NCBI RefSeq assembly: GCF_932276165.1
Contig: NC_063988.1
Span: forward strand, 4,836,001 to 4,900,000
Reading direction: 5' to 3'
DNA length: 64,000 nt
Source: Plutella xylostella
Taxonomy: Eukaryota > Arthropoda > Insecta > Lepidoptera > Plutellidae
Shown: positions 44,317 to 60,161 of the stretch, in pieces
Layout: each line of letters opens with the position of its first letter
How positions within the stretch are numbered: position 1 is the first letter of the stretch
The notes under the pieces: model-generated
Database searches by the model: none
What the model was told of the DNA's origin: nothing
Seen by the model: the letters and a program-made list of their open reading frames with translations, nothing else
Position numbers and translations under genes: made by a program

Positions 44317-47300
44317 ATGCAATTCCTGACTTCGAATCCCTTAGTTATATTTATACTACAAGAATGGAAACTGCTTTCTTTACTGACAATAATTTTTATG
44401 CTGTACTTTTATTACACCAAAACCTTTACATTTTTCGAAGAAAAAGGTGTAAAATTTATGAAACCATACATTTTGCTGGGAAATTTGGGGCCCAGACTTA
44501 TGCTTAAAGTGTCAATGCATGGATTTCAACTGCACATCTACAACCACTTCAAAGGTTCTCCGTATGGTGGTAAGTGCCTATAATTATATTTTTTACATGT
44601 TAACAAAGTCAATTCAAAAGTTTATAAATAGTTCCACATCCAAGATATACTTAGTTGAAATAAATAAATTGACTAATAGTCAAAATCTTGCATCCAATGC
44701 AATCATATCCTTTGCATTCACAATTTGTAACAAATAATATTTTTCACAAAAACTATAATTTTCAATATTCATATTAAATTAATGTTCTGTTTCAGGAATA
44801 TTCGAAGGGCGTCGACCTGTGTTTTACGTCTTTGATCCAGATTTAATAAAAGCTGTGACTATTAAGAATTTTGATCACTTTGTTGATAGAAATGTGCTAA
44901 ACAGTAGACAACCTGGCTACCTCAGCCGCTCACTCATTAACCTGAAGGTAAGATCATTGTTTACTTTATGTTTATCTATAGATAGCTATGTGATGCAAGA
45001 TACATAAATATTTGTTCAAATAAACTAGCTATAAAGATAGAACAATAACAAACTATTGACTATTGTGCATTTTCAGAATTCCCACTCACATCAGTGTAAA
45101 CTTTACCCTTAAATTAAGTTACAGATATAACTAGAAGATAGATGAGGTTTAATCTGCTTTACAAGTTAAATCTATCTTTATATTGCAATAATAATATTCC
45201 AGGGTCGAGACTGGAAAGATGTCAGGAGTACACTGACACCCTCCTTCAGTTCCACTCGTCTGAGGAATATGCTGCCCCTCATAGAACAGTGCACAACTCA
45301 GATGGTACAATTCTTAAAGGCATTTGGTATGTGTTGCATAATAAATAGTAATCTTATTCATATAATGCAGGATAGTTAGTGTGATATAAATGTTTAATTA
45401 CAGATAAGAAAGAAGTAGAAATGAAGGATGTAATGGGCCACTTCACTCTGGAAGTGATTGGAGCGTGTGCGTTTGGAATCAAATGTGATGCTCTTACTGA
45501 TGAAAATGCACACTTTGTTCAGGTAACATTAACATGGGCTTTTACAAAACTATCTATAAAAAGGAAGTCATCTCATAACTTGTTAAATATTGGAAATAAT
45601 TTCTGTTCATTCAAGACCCAATAAGCTCTTTGCCCAATTTAGTAAATTGCATTATTTATCATATTATAAACAACCAAAGATAAGATGTACCTTTTGACCT
45701 CTTATCTAAACGTCTTATAATGATCTGAGTATGTATTCCATTTTCAGGTGGCATCCAAATTTAATGATATGGCGGTATCAAAGAGATTATTAATATTTTT
45801 TGTGCTAATCTTTATGCCACGAATGTTCAGGTTCTTGAACCTATCTTTCTTGAACCCTGAAAGCACTAAGGAATTGCTAAAAATTTTGACTGCTGCCAAG
45901 GCAGAAAGAAGATCTACTAAATCAAAGTATGTGAATGCCTTCTACAATCCCATTTCCAAAGCAATACCTATTAGTAAAACAACAATATACAGGATATGAC
46001 TTCTTATCTCAAAGCAGAAGTAGATGGATCTGGTGTATAGTTATTATTGATTGTATTTATTGGAGAAATTTGGTGGTCTACTGGGGTCTTGGTGGTCGAT
46101 TACGATCAACTGGGTACAAAATTTATTAGAAAGATGAGCTAAGATATTTATAACTAAGTTCTTTAAAACTATTTTACAGGAGAAACGATTTCTTACAATT
46201 ATTAATTGATTCTGCTGAGCCAGAAAAAACTGAATCGGTAAAGCCCGGTGAACACAAGAAACGTAAGTTGAAATATATTTTAAATTTTATTTCTGAAGGA
46301 AATGATGTTTGTACCTAATTTTAAAAAAAAACTGGCATTACACAGAAGATCTTTGTTTTTTTTTCTGTGGGGTTAAAAGCCACGGAGACCAAACAAAATC
46401 ATCAATCAACGTCGCTTACTACCACTACAAACCTTCACTTGTTTCCAGACCTAGACGAGGACACGATCGATGCGCAGGCGCTGCTATTCCTCATAGCGGG
46501 CTACGAGACGTCGAGCACGGTGCTGTCGTTCGCGATCCACGTGATGGCGACGCACCCCGAGCTGCAGCGGCGGCTGCGCGAGCACGTCTCCGAGGTCACC
46601 GACGGCAAGGAAATGTCGTATGAAGTGCTGGCGGAGCTGCACTATTTAGAAGCCTTTTTGCTTGGTAAGAGAGGGACTTATTGGGATTACTCAGTACGCC
46701 CTCCGGCTAGGACTTGGGAAAGGTGGCTGGTAATGATCGGATGCGGAAAGCAGATATAGATCAGTGAATCACTAGAGCAGTGGACTGCTATAGGCTTATT
46801 ATGATGATGACTCAGTAATGTGCGTACCACCATAGGTATTCCTATAACTTTAAAAGGTTTTGCGATGTATGTGCCTAATTTAGTATCGTGAATCAAGCCC
46901 AAAAATGTTGTCATCCTTGCAGAGACTCTCCGCGTGTACCCCCCTGTATCACGCATAGACCGCGTGGTGACCAAGCCCTACACCGTCCCGGGCACGTCCA
47001 TCAACTTGGACCCGGGCACGGTGGTGGCCATCCCGGTGTACGGCATCCACATGGACCCTGACATCTACCCGGAACCCACCAAGATCCGCCCGGAGAGGTT
47101 CCTTGGCGACGAGAAGAATGACCGACCGTCACATTTGTATTTGGCGTTTGGTGCCGGTCCGAGAAATTGTATTGGTAAGAGTGGAATGTTAAGGTGTTGT
47201 TATCGGTTTGGTGTTTTTGTTAGCATGTCTAATTGTATGTCTAACTGCGCACAGTAATTTAGCGGTTGGGTTATTTTTTACATCTAAACTAATCTAAAGA

Positions 47301-48057
47301 ATAGGCAGTTTTATTACATAATTATCGGTTTGGTGTTCTTGTTAGCATGTCTAATTGTATGCTTATCTGAGCACAATAATTTAACGGTTGGGTTAATTTT
47401 TACATCTAAACTAATCTAAAGAATAGGCAGTTATATTACATAAGTACTTGCCTAAAACAAATTATTTTTAACATTATACTTTTTTTCGCGACTAGGCAAA
47501 TGTAGTGTGGGACGCCCTCCGGCTAGATGGGGTGACGACTTGCGAAATGTGGATGGATATGATTGGATGCGGAAAGCTAAAGTTCGCACCCAGTGGCGAG
47601 CTATGGGAGAGGCCTATGTCCAGCAGTGGACTGCTATAGGCTGATGATGATGACTTTTTGTAACCAGTACCTACACCACGGCACAGGCCGAGCCTAGTGT
47701 GGAAGCCACCAATTTTCGTAAATTTGCTAACTCCTCACACACTTCCAATTTAATTTCATAATATTTTACCATAGAATAACGAGACTAGCAGTACTTGTTA
47801 TTCTATGATTGTACTTAGGTACTAATTTAAATTATTCTAAGGTGTTTAAATAAATATTTTTGATTTGATTTTAATTGTCTGTTTCAGGGCTGCGTTTTGC
47901 GATGTTTTCCGTCAAGTTGGCAATGGTCACCTTGCTGAAGAACTACAAGTTCTCTCCGTGCTCCAAGACAAAGGATCCTATCCCGTTTGAGAAGAAAGGC
48001 ATCTTGTTGAAAGCCCATGGTGGCGTCTGGGTAACTCTTGAATCGTTGAAAGAGTAA
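44317..48057 (+). CDS. cytochrome P450, CYP clan 3 (CYP9/CYP6-like)
   Basis: Nine exons: 44317-44569, 44796-44947, 45203-45326, 45404-45522, 45748-45926, 46180-46262, 46449-46664, 46923-47174 and 47888-48057; 1,548 nt, 515 aa, all phases closing. An N-terminal membrane anchor (about residues 15-35, LLSLLTIIFMLYFYY) puts it on the ER surface. P450 signatures in order: WKDVRSTLTPSFSS (C-helix), I-helix oxygen-activating AGYETSS, K-helix ETLRVYPP, meander PERF and the haem-binding loop FGAGPRNCIG with its Cys ligand. FFEEKGVKFMKPYILLGN near residue 50 is in the style of CYP9 and related clan-3 enzymes, which oxidise plant toxins and insecticides. No inactivating change is seen, so it should be functional. 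Family and subfamily number cannot be assigned by eye. Confidence 0.93.
46680..46812 (+). mobile_element. non-LTR retrotransposon 3' fragment in P450 intron 7
   Basis: GCCCTCCGGCTAGGACTTGG, GATGCGGAAAGCAGA and GCAGTGGACTGCTATAGGCT followed by ATGATGATG match the more complete fragment at 47498-47655, but with small deletions. Same strand as the P450. Confidence 0.7.
47201..47445 (+). repeat. 122-bp tandem duplication
   Basis: Two near-identical copies starting TATCGGTTTGGTGTT at 47201 and 47323. Both contain GTTAGCATGTCTAATTGTAT and end in AAAGAATAGGCAGTT. Differences are a few substitutions and indels. Confidence 0.85.
47498..47655 (+). mobile_element. non-LTR retrotransposon 3' end
   Basis: Reads in one frame ...GCGKLKF/..QWRAMGEAYVQQWTAIG and ends in GATGATGATG, the usual tail of a common moth LINE. 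It is a 5'-truncated, probably dead copy. Confidence 0.72.
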
Positions 48058-48406
48058 GGACCATTCATAGTACAAATATGCAAAAGGTTATCCCAGAATA
48101 CTTTCACAAAAACTGTCTTCTGTGATACGGTTTTATTTAGCACTAATTATTATTTTATGTAAGATCATAACCATTAGATGTAGATAATATAATTATGTCC
48201 GTAGATATTGATCAGATTCTTGCCATTTTACAATTAGCCACTTTCTACATTAACTAATGAATACATCATGTGATATTAAGTGCCACAAATAATTTTCTAA
48301 ATGCATAATAGTTGTATGTATATAAGATACTCGAATTCACAAAAATAATATATAAATAGGTCGTAAGTTTCAAAAGTATTTCTTGAAATCTCATAATTTC
48401 TTAAAC
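48058..48406. other. convergent spacer between P450 and NSUN6
   Basis: 349 bp, AT-rich, holding the 3' ends of both transcripts. I see no clear canonical polyadenylation hexamer for the P450 here. Confidence 0.5.
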
Positions 48407-50984
48407 CTAATTTTCGATCTTTGTAAAACAAGCTATAAAAAATCCTATAGTATCTCTGTATAAGTCGTCCACAGGTCGTAGAGGATCCATTTCCGGGCCG
48501 AACCTCTGAACCAACACCCTGAAATTCAGAATACATGGTTTTACCTATGTACTATCATCACATCACAATTTTTCATGCAACACTGATTTGTAGGAATAAC
48601 ATAATAATGTGTGTGTATGTATTTTTTGTTAGCCAAGGCTTGTTTAAAGTTACTAAGCATATTATATTGACCTTTGTTCATCTGTGAGTCCGCACCCACT
48701 CCACCCGGGCCCGCCCAGCAGCGGCTCAGCAGCCACCAGCCTCAGACACTGGAACTCCTGCAGGGCCCACGCCACCATACCCTCGTTCTCGTCCTCGGTG
48801 ATGGTGCAAGTACTATAAATTAACTTGCCCCCAACTTTCAATACAGCTACAGCCTGAAAGAGCTTGTTGATTAATGAAATGTTGATGGGGTAAAGTTTCT
48901 TAAGCCTTGGTAATTACTGTTTTGAGTAGCAACTGTTGTTTCAAAGATACTTACGGACTTCATTAATTTTCTTTGGACAAACTTGTAAGAATTAAGCATC
49001 TTAGGCGTCATTTTATTTAGTAACAATGGACGCTGACCCAAACCGCTACAAGGTGCGTCCAAGAGAACTTTATCGAAACTGTTAGATGGAAAAGGAGGCC
49101 CCACATTTATTCCTGTAGAAGCATCTGACCAGCATTTTGTAGAATCATAAGCGTAGCACTTGATGCATTTTATTCCATGAGCCATTGCATTTGCCTGTAT
49201 CTTCTCTACCTTTTTAACAGTTTTATCTATTGCTGTGATCATTGCCTGAAATTAAACATACATGCAGCAATGCACCTCTGCCTACCCCGCAAGGGAGTAC
49301 ATAAGTACAAGGCGTGAGTGCGTGTTTTTTTTTTTTTTTTTTTTAAACATACATTTACAAGGTGGCTCATTTGTATCAATCATATATGGAAAATTCCTAG
49401 TTCTTTGGAAAAAAATCCTCAAACTGGAACTCCTAGCTTCTTTTCTGTTCACTGACCAATATAAATAGGCCACCTTGAATTTATAATTTACTTATGATTT
49501 TTCAACATCAAAGGTGGTGTTTAAAAATGGTACAAAATGAAATTAATGGTGATAGTGATATTATTATGATAACGGTAGGTGTTGGTACAAATAATAATTA
49601 AATATGGTGAGATTATAATCAGTGTTATAGCAATGCTATGAGATGAAATTGCAAGCTTTTATTAGTATATTTTTTATAGCATCTTTTGCCTAGTTGAAAT
49701 TAAATGATGATGTATTTTACACTCCTGTTTTATTTCATAATAGTTATACCTTGTCATTAGACATTTCTGCTATATGGGTTGTCTTATTGCCCGGCGCAGC
49801 ACACATGTCTAGGATAGCCTCACCTGGCTGAGAATCAACCACCCATCCACACACTATGGACGGTAAATTCTGTAGCAGAATGTCCCCTTTAGGGTACATT
49901 GTTTCATTTATTACGGGCAATCTAGAAGCAGGCATGATGGTGTGCACTGCTATGCCACTGTAAGTTAGGAAACATTCATAAAAATACCATCAGAAGAGAA
50001 ATGTAAGTATTCTACAATTAAGTTCAGTCTGTACCTTGGCTCTAAATCCTCTCCATACAATTGGTTTCGCAACATTTTCAGTTGGCCCATACCAACAAAT
50101 ATTTTTCTGCCATTATATTGCACTTTCAACCCCTTCTTGCATTTTTCTTCTAAGTCTCCATAAATTGAGACAAAACTATCCAGTTGACAATCTGAAAATT
50201 ATGATATAACTACTGGAAGTAGACCTCAAAACTAAAACTAAGAACCATTGACTGCATAAATCATATTTCACAATAATAGTAAATATTTTATTTGGAAATG
50301 CATCAATGGTGCACAGTTTATAAAATGAATGAGTGTCCCTCTTTTTTTGAGGAACCTATCAGATGCTATATACTGCAGGGAATCTGTACGGAGAAACATT
50401 GTTGCCTTTGATGATACTAACTTGTTGGTAAGCCCATTACTCCAGGTGCAAACACATGAGCACCTCTTAGCACTGCTGCAGCACAAGATGCATCGACTAT
50501 CACTTCTGTCTCTGGGATGGTCATGTTTTCATCATCAGGCCAACGCTCCAACACCAAACAATCAGGTTTCAAGAGGTAAAACTTTGGTATTCTTGAAAAT
50601 TCCAAATCCTCACATTGCTGAAAATTTTATGTTGTTTTTTAATACTTACATGATATATAGGAACAGAAACAGGTAATTCATAATAATATTAGAAATTAAC
50701 AATTTACTTACTAACTTTAAAGTTACTTCAATTATTTCTGGGTCAAATTTTCTCAATTTGTTTATTCTAAATATTGTGTACTTTGGAGCTTTTGCCAACC
50801 AATCCATAAGGTTAATAATATCTCCATGCACCTGAAATTATATCATTTTATTTTTAAAACCGGCGAGCAGCATAGTTTTTGTATATTTTCTGTTGTGTAA
50901 AATAGAAAATAATCTAACCTCTTCAATATTTTCATTTCGCCTTATTTCTCTCAGAATTTCCGAATGTTTTAAAATCTGCGCCAT
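48407..50984 (-). CDS. NSUN6: tRNA m5C72 methyltransferase NSUN6
   Basis: Eight exons read leftward: 50919-50984 (ATG at 50984), 50712-50831, 50422-50617, 50035-50191, 49750-49957, 48955-49245, 48672-48853 and 48407-48518 (stop TAG); 1,332 nt, 443 aa (human 469). A PUA domain lies between the N-terminal part and the catalytic core: TEVIVDASCAAAVLRGAHVF, APGVMG and GDLEEKCKKG. This PUA insertion sets NSUN6 apart from other NSUN enzymes. SAM site: ILDMCAAPGNKTTHIAEM. Release/accessory Cys in DAPCSGLGQRP (motif IV) and catalytic Cys in STCTITEDENEG (motif VI). It methylates C72 at the 3' end of tRNA-Cys and tRNA-Thr acceptor stems and some mRNAs. Intron 5 (49246-49749) has a truncated SINE. Confidence 0.94.
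49264..49342 (+). mobile_element. tRNA-derived SINE, family 2, 5'-truncated copy
   Basis: Only the last 60 bp of the SINE body (GCAGCAATGCACCTCTGCCT, ACAAGGCGTGAGTG) and a poly-T tail. Perfect 12-bp target duplication TTAAACATACAT (49252-49263 and 49343-49354). It is inserted antisense in an NSUN6 intron, 7 bp beyond the exon 6 acceptor, and the left target copy lies within that acceptor region. Confidence 0.88.
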
Positions 50985-51215
50985 TTTTGTTGAGATTTAA
51001 GTAATATTTTCGTGCACAAATTATTCCAGTAACAGCAAATTATATAAGATATATATTTTCACAATGTTTTTCCAACCTCCCGCCATCCCCCCCTCCCGAC
51101 GTCGCGCCTCTGAACACAGATTATCAAAACGAACACAGATTATGTTTTTGTCTGTCCGGCGATCCGATATCCGATATGCGACAAAAGTTTGCACTTCTTT
51201 CCTTTCTATATTTCA

Positions 51216-51422
51216 TAAAGGAGTACACACTAGCGGACGCGGCTTACGGACGCGGCTGTCAGCCGCGATAGTGTGCACGCTTTTAAGGGATAGTTCGTGC
51301 CAGATCGCAGTCGGACGTCTGAAAGTTGAAGGTCAGTCCAAGGTTACGTCCGATAGTTTGAACATAGTCGCGGCTGACAGCCACGTCCGTAAGCCGCGTC
51401 CGCTAGTGTCTCGGCACCTTAA
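51216..51422. mobile_element. MITE family B, full-length copy 2
   Basis: 207 bp. Shares with 8097-8331 the arms (CTAGCGGACGCGGCTTACGG) and the centre (CGGACGTCTGAAAGTTGAAG, TCCAAGGTTACGTCCG). Ends TAAAGG... / ...CACCTTAA. Confidence 0.82.
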
Positions 51423-51438
51423 TCCTTATGTTTGTAGG

Positions 51439-51531
51439 ACACTTGGCTATTTTTATTTATTATTGGCCAAACATTTATAGTGACGATATGGCATTTTCGG
51501 CAAATACGGAAATACAAATAGCCAAGTGGGG
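51439..51531. repeat. CCACTTGGCTATT inverted repeat, copy 2 (family G)
   Basis: Begins ACACTTGGCTATTT and ends AAATAGCCAAGTGGGG, with GGCAAATACGGAAATAC inside. It shares one arm with 43648-43748 and lies 17 bp from the family B MITE. Confidence 0.65.
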
Positions 51532-52272
51532 TCATAGTATTTAAAAAAGCAAGAGTGTAAAAAGGCATAACAGCCTGCTTAACACGATCATATCGGTTGG
51601 GTTGGCGTGGCTCTGAAATATTTTAGTTATCCGATCTACCTGTGATAAAAATTGTTATTCAAAATGTAGCAAAATATTAATGATTTCATTAAAAAATGCT
51701 TTAATTTATTTTAAATGAACGTAATAAGAAATGCAAAAAATATTAAATTATTTTAATGCACACTGGCCACTTTTTGGCAATACGTGGCATGCCATGGACA
51801 AACTTCCACGTTCGCCGCCATTTTGACATCCAGCAGATTGTGTAGTGATTTCGTAAAGTAAAACGTTTTTTTCTTGATATTATAGACTTTTTCTTCCGAA
51901 AATGTAAGTAAATAGAGACTGCGTTTATAAATACTTCTGTTTTAATAGTTATTGACGTGAAAGTGACCGTAACAAACATAGTTCTACACATTATTGACTG
52001 AGGGTGGTAACCGCTGGTGTCTGTAGTAGTGGCGGCGTATGTAGCTTTGTTATAAATCATTACCACACGCTAAGAATTATAAGTTGTTTACTGTGAATGC
52101 TGACCACAATCCTAAATTAGTGTTGCGATAACATTTCTTTACGTTCATATTGTGTTCATTGATCTTCAATAGACGATGTCAAATTGAGCCGACTTGCCAT
52201 GTCATTATCATTGATTTAAGTAACGTGTTGTGAGGAGTGACTCAGAATCTTCAGGTTTAATAATGTAAATAA

Positions 52273-55199
<2,927 letters not shown>

Positions 55200-57504
55200 C
55201 TAGCCTAGCCCACACTAATCTGATTACGGAAAGAGACTATGGTTTAAGATATGTTAACTTTATTTGCTATAAAATACAATGTATTATGTGCGGAATCGTA
55301 AATGTATTACTAACGCGTCAACGGCCGACCGAGCGCACATCACACCCGCGTTGGACCCTCAGCTCCGCACCTGTCTCCGTCGTAGTCTCCCGCCGCGTCT
55401 CGCGATCACAAGCACTGGCCGACCCGTGTGGTGTACGCTCGGTCGCCGTTGACGTCGAACAAAATATAGTGTGTAAAGTTATTGCAAAATTTCATTTTTT
55501 GTTTATAACAATCAGTTAATGTTGGGAGTTTGTATCGAGGTGTACACGACCACACGCCGAGTGTCGCGCATTGTGATGTGGATAGGTTCGTAGCTGACAC
55601 GTGATAAAGTGAATCACAGCATAACATGTTTTATATGTATACTGTATGTGGAATAAGTTGTCTTAATAAAGTATTTAAAGTTAATTAACTTTCAATGACT
55701 TTAATTTTTAGCTGAGTTAGAGCCTAGTGGAACTTTCTGTATGATGAATAGGCGCGCGATGGCCCTGCTTGGAGTTGTCTCGAGTAGCCGACAGTCGATA
55801 TCTAGATTCTGGAGTACATTGCCTATTCACATCGCTCTGTGGCTAAGAACTTAGAATAATTATATTTTTTGTTTCGAATGTACGATGATCATGGTTCATC
55901 AGTTTATTTAGTGTGCATATTCCATTTCTTATTTGAACCTATTGTATGATGATAGTTTATTTGATGGAGTTAGGTAGAGTAAGCTGTTATGTATTGACAC
56001 TGGAGCGTCCCGCGCCGCAGTGCATTTACCTTCATCTCTCATGCGAGCCGAGATTATTCTTAACTTGTAATTTAGGTATATATTTAGATAACACTTTAAT
56101 TTTGAGGGATCTCCTTGTTTACAGGGAACTGCTCAGAATTTTCAGTGGTATTTCGCTCTTACACAATTTATTATAACTTAGCATTTTTATAATAATTTAG
56201 AAGAAATTGTTACACAATTCAAAATAAATACTTGAATAGTGCAGTGGGAGTGGTATATAATTTTTATTTTTAATAAAATTGATACAATGAAAATCTGTGA
56301 CATTCCGGTTTGTCTTTATGCTGTATTATGGAATAAATTATCCTTACAAATATTGAATTTTTGCTTTAAAGAAATTCCTCTTTGATTGGCGTACCCAAAA
56401 TTTTACTTGGTCACAAAACTCACAAATGATTCTTTAAATAAGTAGTTATTATTTAATTCTAAATATAAACACCAACACACTATAAACACAATACACTACA
56501 AATCTAATACCTACATAACTCTTACTTTATAAGTAGGAAATGTACATTTTAGGAACAAACCAGCAGGTGCCTTAATATCGAACTGGTACATTTATGTAGT
56601 TGCAGCAAAGCTACGCTATCACTATCAAGTTCATATAAAATGTCATATGAATGTTGGCCCTCCCGCTATATTGCGGTTTTTTCTTGAATTTAGGACTACG
56701 CATTTTATTACTTCCTCTATGTTTAGCCGTGGTATCTAACTTCCCTCTGTATCTATTATACCATATAAATAGTAATACCATAATAGGTAGGTACTAACTA
56801 TACTTACGTATCAATATCAAGGTATATAACTATGTACGTTTAAGTATTACTCTGTAGCGTCCGGTTGTGAGCGTCTCACTAACCTTAGTGACCTGAAGAT
56901 AAGATCTTGAAGAACGATAGGTACCAATCTCGGTTACAAAGCAGCTGGGCACCCCTGCTCTAGATTATGAAAATGTAGCTTAGGAGTGCTCTACGCTACG
57001 CTAACCGTCGCCGTTGTGACGACATTTCCGCCAAAAACGGCCGTTTTAGGCCAATTTTAGGCACATTCTAGGTACTGGGTATTGGGAGGTAGGTTCTAAA
57101 AATTGAAATTAGCATGGAAAGGCCGTGAAACGTGACAGTTTTAGGAAAAACGCTATCAAAAGGAAGTTATATTTTATTTTTCAATTTGCGGCGCTAGTTG
57201 GCCCTTTTTCGTTTAGGATTTTGATGCTATGCTATGTCACTGGAACATTTTCATTGCTCGCAAATATAATAGGTAATAAATCTCCGTAACGACGCTTCCT
57301 GAAAAGCCACACCAATCTCTGTAACGGAGAGCAAGAAACAGAATTTCACATACTTCATGAATGGTATATTGTAAAATGCACAAAGCAAATACAAGTAAAA
57401 TGGCATAACATTATATTAATTGGTTGCGTTCGATAAAGATAACTTTGATGCTGAACATTTTCTTTTTAAATTAACTGGTAAGTACGTATTCCATTTCTTC
57501 ATAC

Positions 57505-57995
57505 ATTTAGGCTGAAATTAGACCGCACCACAACAACCGCACGCAGTCGCTATATTCCACTGCATGCAGTTATACGTTCGACTTCGTGCAATCATGACAT
57601 CAACTGCACGCGGTCGGCTGCAGTCGAGTGCAGTCAATATCAGATAGACCAGCTCCTGGTCTCCAACTGGACCAAACGCAACTGGTTTATTATTTTTTTA
57701 AATTATATCCTACCTATTTTCCTACTACTGGGCAATGGCCTCCCTTTTTAACCGACTTCGAAAAATGGAAGAGATTCTCAATTCATCTGTATGTATTTTT
57801 TTTCTCCCACGTTACACGACGACGTGGTTACCACATCGCAATGACAGCGACAACGCAACCACATCGACATTTTGTCGCTGCCACAACGCAACTGCAAAAA
57901 GCCGCTGTCACACTATTCACACGTAACCACAGCTTGACCACATTATGTCGCTGCGACGTGGTGTGGTTGTGGTACGTGTGAATTGACGCTAAGGG
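57505..57995. repeat. composite of imperfect inverted repeats
   Basis: Left part rich in GCACCACAACAACCGCACGC and TGCAGTCG strings. Right part has ACGTGGTTACCACATCGCAA and, inverted, GCGACGTGGTGTGGTTGTGG. Ends CTGAAATTAGACCGC and CAATTCAC are roughly complementary. It looks like a diverged MITE with an insertion (TTTAACCGACTTCGAAAAAT at 57748, itself a common moth phrase). Confidence 0.45.
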
Positions 57996-58009
57996 GAAGG
58001 TTTACATCT

Positions 58010-58065
58010 TTTTATCCCGGAATTTCCACGGGAAAACCTTTTAGGGTGAAGCGAAGCGCGTGAGA
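58010..58065 (-). repeat. lepidopteran dispersed repeat fragment
   Basis: TTTATCCCGGAATTTCCACG and GGTGAAGCGAAGCGCG are the reverse complement of the phrases seen at 2418-2480 and 43913-43990. Confidence 0.65.
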
Positions 58066-58469
58066 AAATCTAGATACAAAATGGAAATCCATAAATTGGG
58101 TGAGTACCTACAGCTGGCCTTGATTGCCTCAGTCTCCGCCATGCAGCGTCAAAATGTACGGTACATTTCAAAAATTAGCTTTGTTACTTTTTAAAAATAA
58201 AGGTATGTTTTCTTTTTGTGAAAAATTGAGTTAACTTAGGTAGTTTCCCTGCAGGGCCCGTCTTATTTCTCCACCCTGTATACAAAGTACGTACAGGCTA
58301 TCCTTGTAAGTAACCAAACTGATTTTGGTAGTATAATACATAGGTGTAAGTACTATACCTAGCTCTTTCGAGCGCAAACGATAATTTAAACCTATTTATA
58401 CTAAGTATATGGATTTTTCCTACTAAAGTATTAAGGTTTTTTGGTCTACATAGGTACTGTAGTATACAT

Positions 58470-58560
58470 TGTTTCACGGGGAAAGACATCTGGCAGGACC
58501 CTTATTACATTCGAATAAGGGTAGCTTTTGTTTGTATCAGATGTCTTTCCCCGTGAAACA
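58470..58560 (+). mobile_element. mini inverted-repeat element, family F, copy 2
   Basis: 91 bp with perfect 23-bp termini starting TGTTTCACGGGGAAAGACAT and ending in the exact complement. Inner pair CCCTTATT / AATAAGGG around TTCGAA. Related to 40966-41055. Confidence 0.85.
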
Positions 58561-60161
58561 AGGTATAGTAACCTATAAATGTACATAAATATTCATAAAA
58601 AGTCAGATATTTTATTGATTAAAATCGAAATGTCAGACATTCACTTAGAACTTAGTTTTTGGACGCGCGTTGATGTCTAATATATGAAAAATATGTAACT
58701 ACATTGATTAACTCGTATACTTAATTAGTCTCAGAATTTTGTTGTTGTTGATATATTTTAAACACGATTGTTTATAAATTACGAAGGCAATTATTCTAAA
58801 TTGTAGCTATGTTAATGTAGACCAAGATCTCGGGTGATTGTTAGAACTTCGTTTTTCTGGCACTGCGTTGAAGTCTTTTACAGGAGAGCTTGTAAGAAAA
58901 AGGCATCGAGTATTGAATAGTTTTTTTTTCATATTTAGTTTTTTTTTACAATAGTCGCACCTAAGTATTTAACTTTCAAAACGATACATTCAAGTGTTCA
59001 TAGTAGGTAAGACCACAATATATCAACCGACTGCTACAGAAGGAGGGTAATATTTTCAATCTTAGACATACTTAGCTCAAAATAAATCGACGCTATAGTC
59101 ACACGGTACTATAGCAGCTTGCTCTAGAGCGACATACTAAAGACATTCCGGGTGATTTCGCGAATATTATCTATTACAGAGTCGCCTGGCAGCTAGCCCG
59201 CGCCTCGTACTCTACTCCTATATATTAAACCACTGAAACGTACAAATAAACAGATAAATTAGATTCCTAAATAACTTCGTTCGAATCTTGTTTTGGTTAA
59301 CGGCAATTGGTATTGATTTGATTTGAACGAGGCTACGACATATTCACTGGTTGAGTACAGAATGGAGTAGGTGCGCGTCATTTTTATGGATTTGGTTTCC
59401 TATTAGAGTATCAGAACGCCGCAGTATAGGTTAGATTTGTTATTATTGCTGCTATTGCCACTAAAATTTTGTCTAGAACATAGTATGATTATAAATGAAT
59501 GTAGAATAATTTCGGTAAAAGTGTCATTTCGTAGCGGGTCGTAGCGACGCGGGCCCAGCGCGTGTGTCACGCGGGTCTCACACGCCGCCGGGCCCTCTCA
59601 TCCTACCGCAACATACACTAATTTGTTGCACTGATTTGATAACATAACATTGTATTGAACGATTAACGATCGATTTATTGCATTGTTTCCACTGAAGCGA
59701 TAACGGAAGTAAACTAATAAATAATTAAACGGTCAATCCAATAAACTATGTCGGTTTAATGATAATAGTTCTGTTAAATCACAATGTCTTTATAAAAAAT
59801 ATAATACCAGAGCTAATTCATGAGAGTCATGAGTAATCAGAGTTATAGTCGTATTGTAATTGGTAGGAGGCAGGCGCGGGCGGCGCGGGCGGCGGGCGGT
59901 GCAGTTTTCCCCGCCCGCGCCGCGGCGTGTTTTCCGCGAGGGGCGCGCCGCCCCGCGCCCGCCGACTCGGGAAATCGTCCGCGCGCCGCGCTCGCCTCAG
60001 TCCCGCTCGGCCGTCGAGCCACCACGACGCTCACGAGACGCGCGCTGCACTCGCGAACCTCCGCTCGAATCGAACGCCCGCCCGATCCGCGCCGACCGAG
60101 AGCGCGCGGCAAAAATAGTGAGCTGCGGCCGGGAGTGATAGCCGAGCCCGGCGCCGCGAGC

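Larger units (their letters stand above)
47175..47887 (+). other. P450 intron 8
   Basis: 713 bp. Holds a 122-bp tandem duplication (47201-47445) and a LINE 3' fragment (47498-47655). No coding sequence of the P450 is missing across it. Confidence 0.65.
55200..60161. other. Arf1 3' UTR and 5-kb intergenic region
   Basis: The Arf1 3' UTR runs to at least 55680. Beyond it there is no convincing gene. The stretch 57505-57995 is a composite of imperfect inverted repeats, 58010-58065 a dispersed repeat fragment, and 58470-58560 a small hairpin element. From about 59520 GC content rises, peaking at 59870-60340 in the promoter and first exon of the next gene. Confidence 0.55.

Noticed and set aside
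51064..51480. 138-aa plus-strand ORF as a gene
   Set aside because: Largely overlaps a family B MITE, so the frame is transposon sequence.
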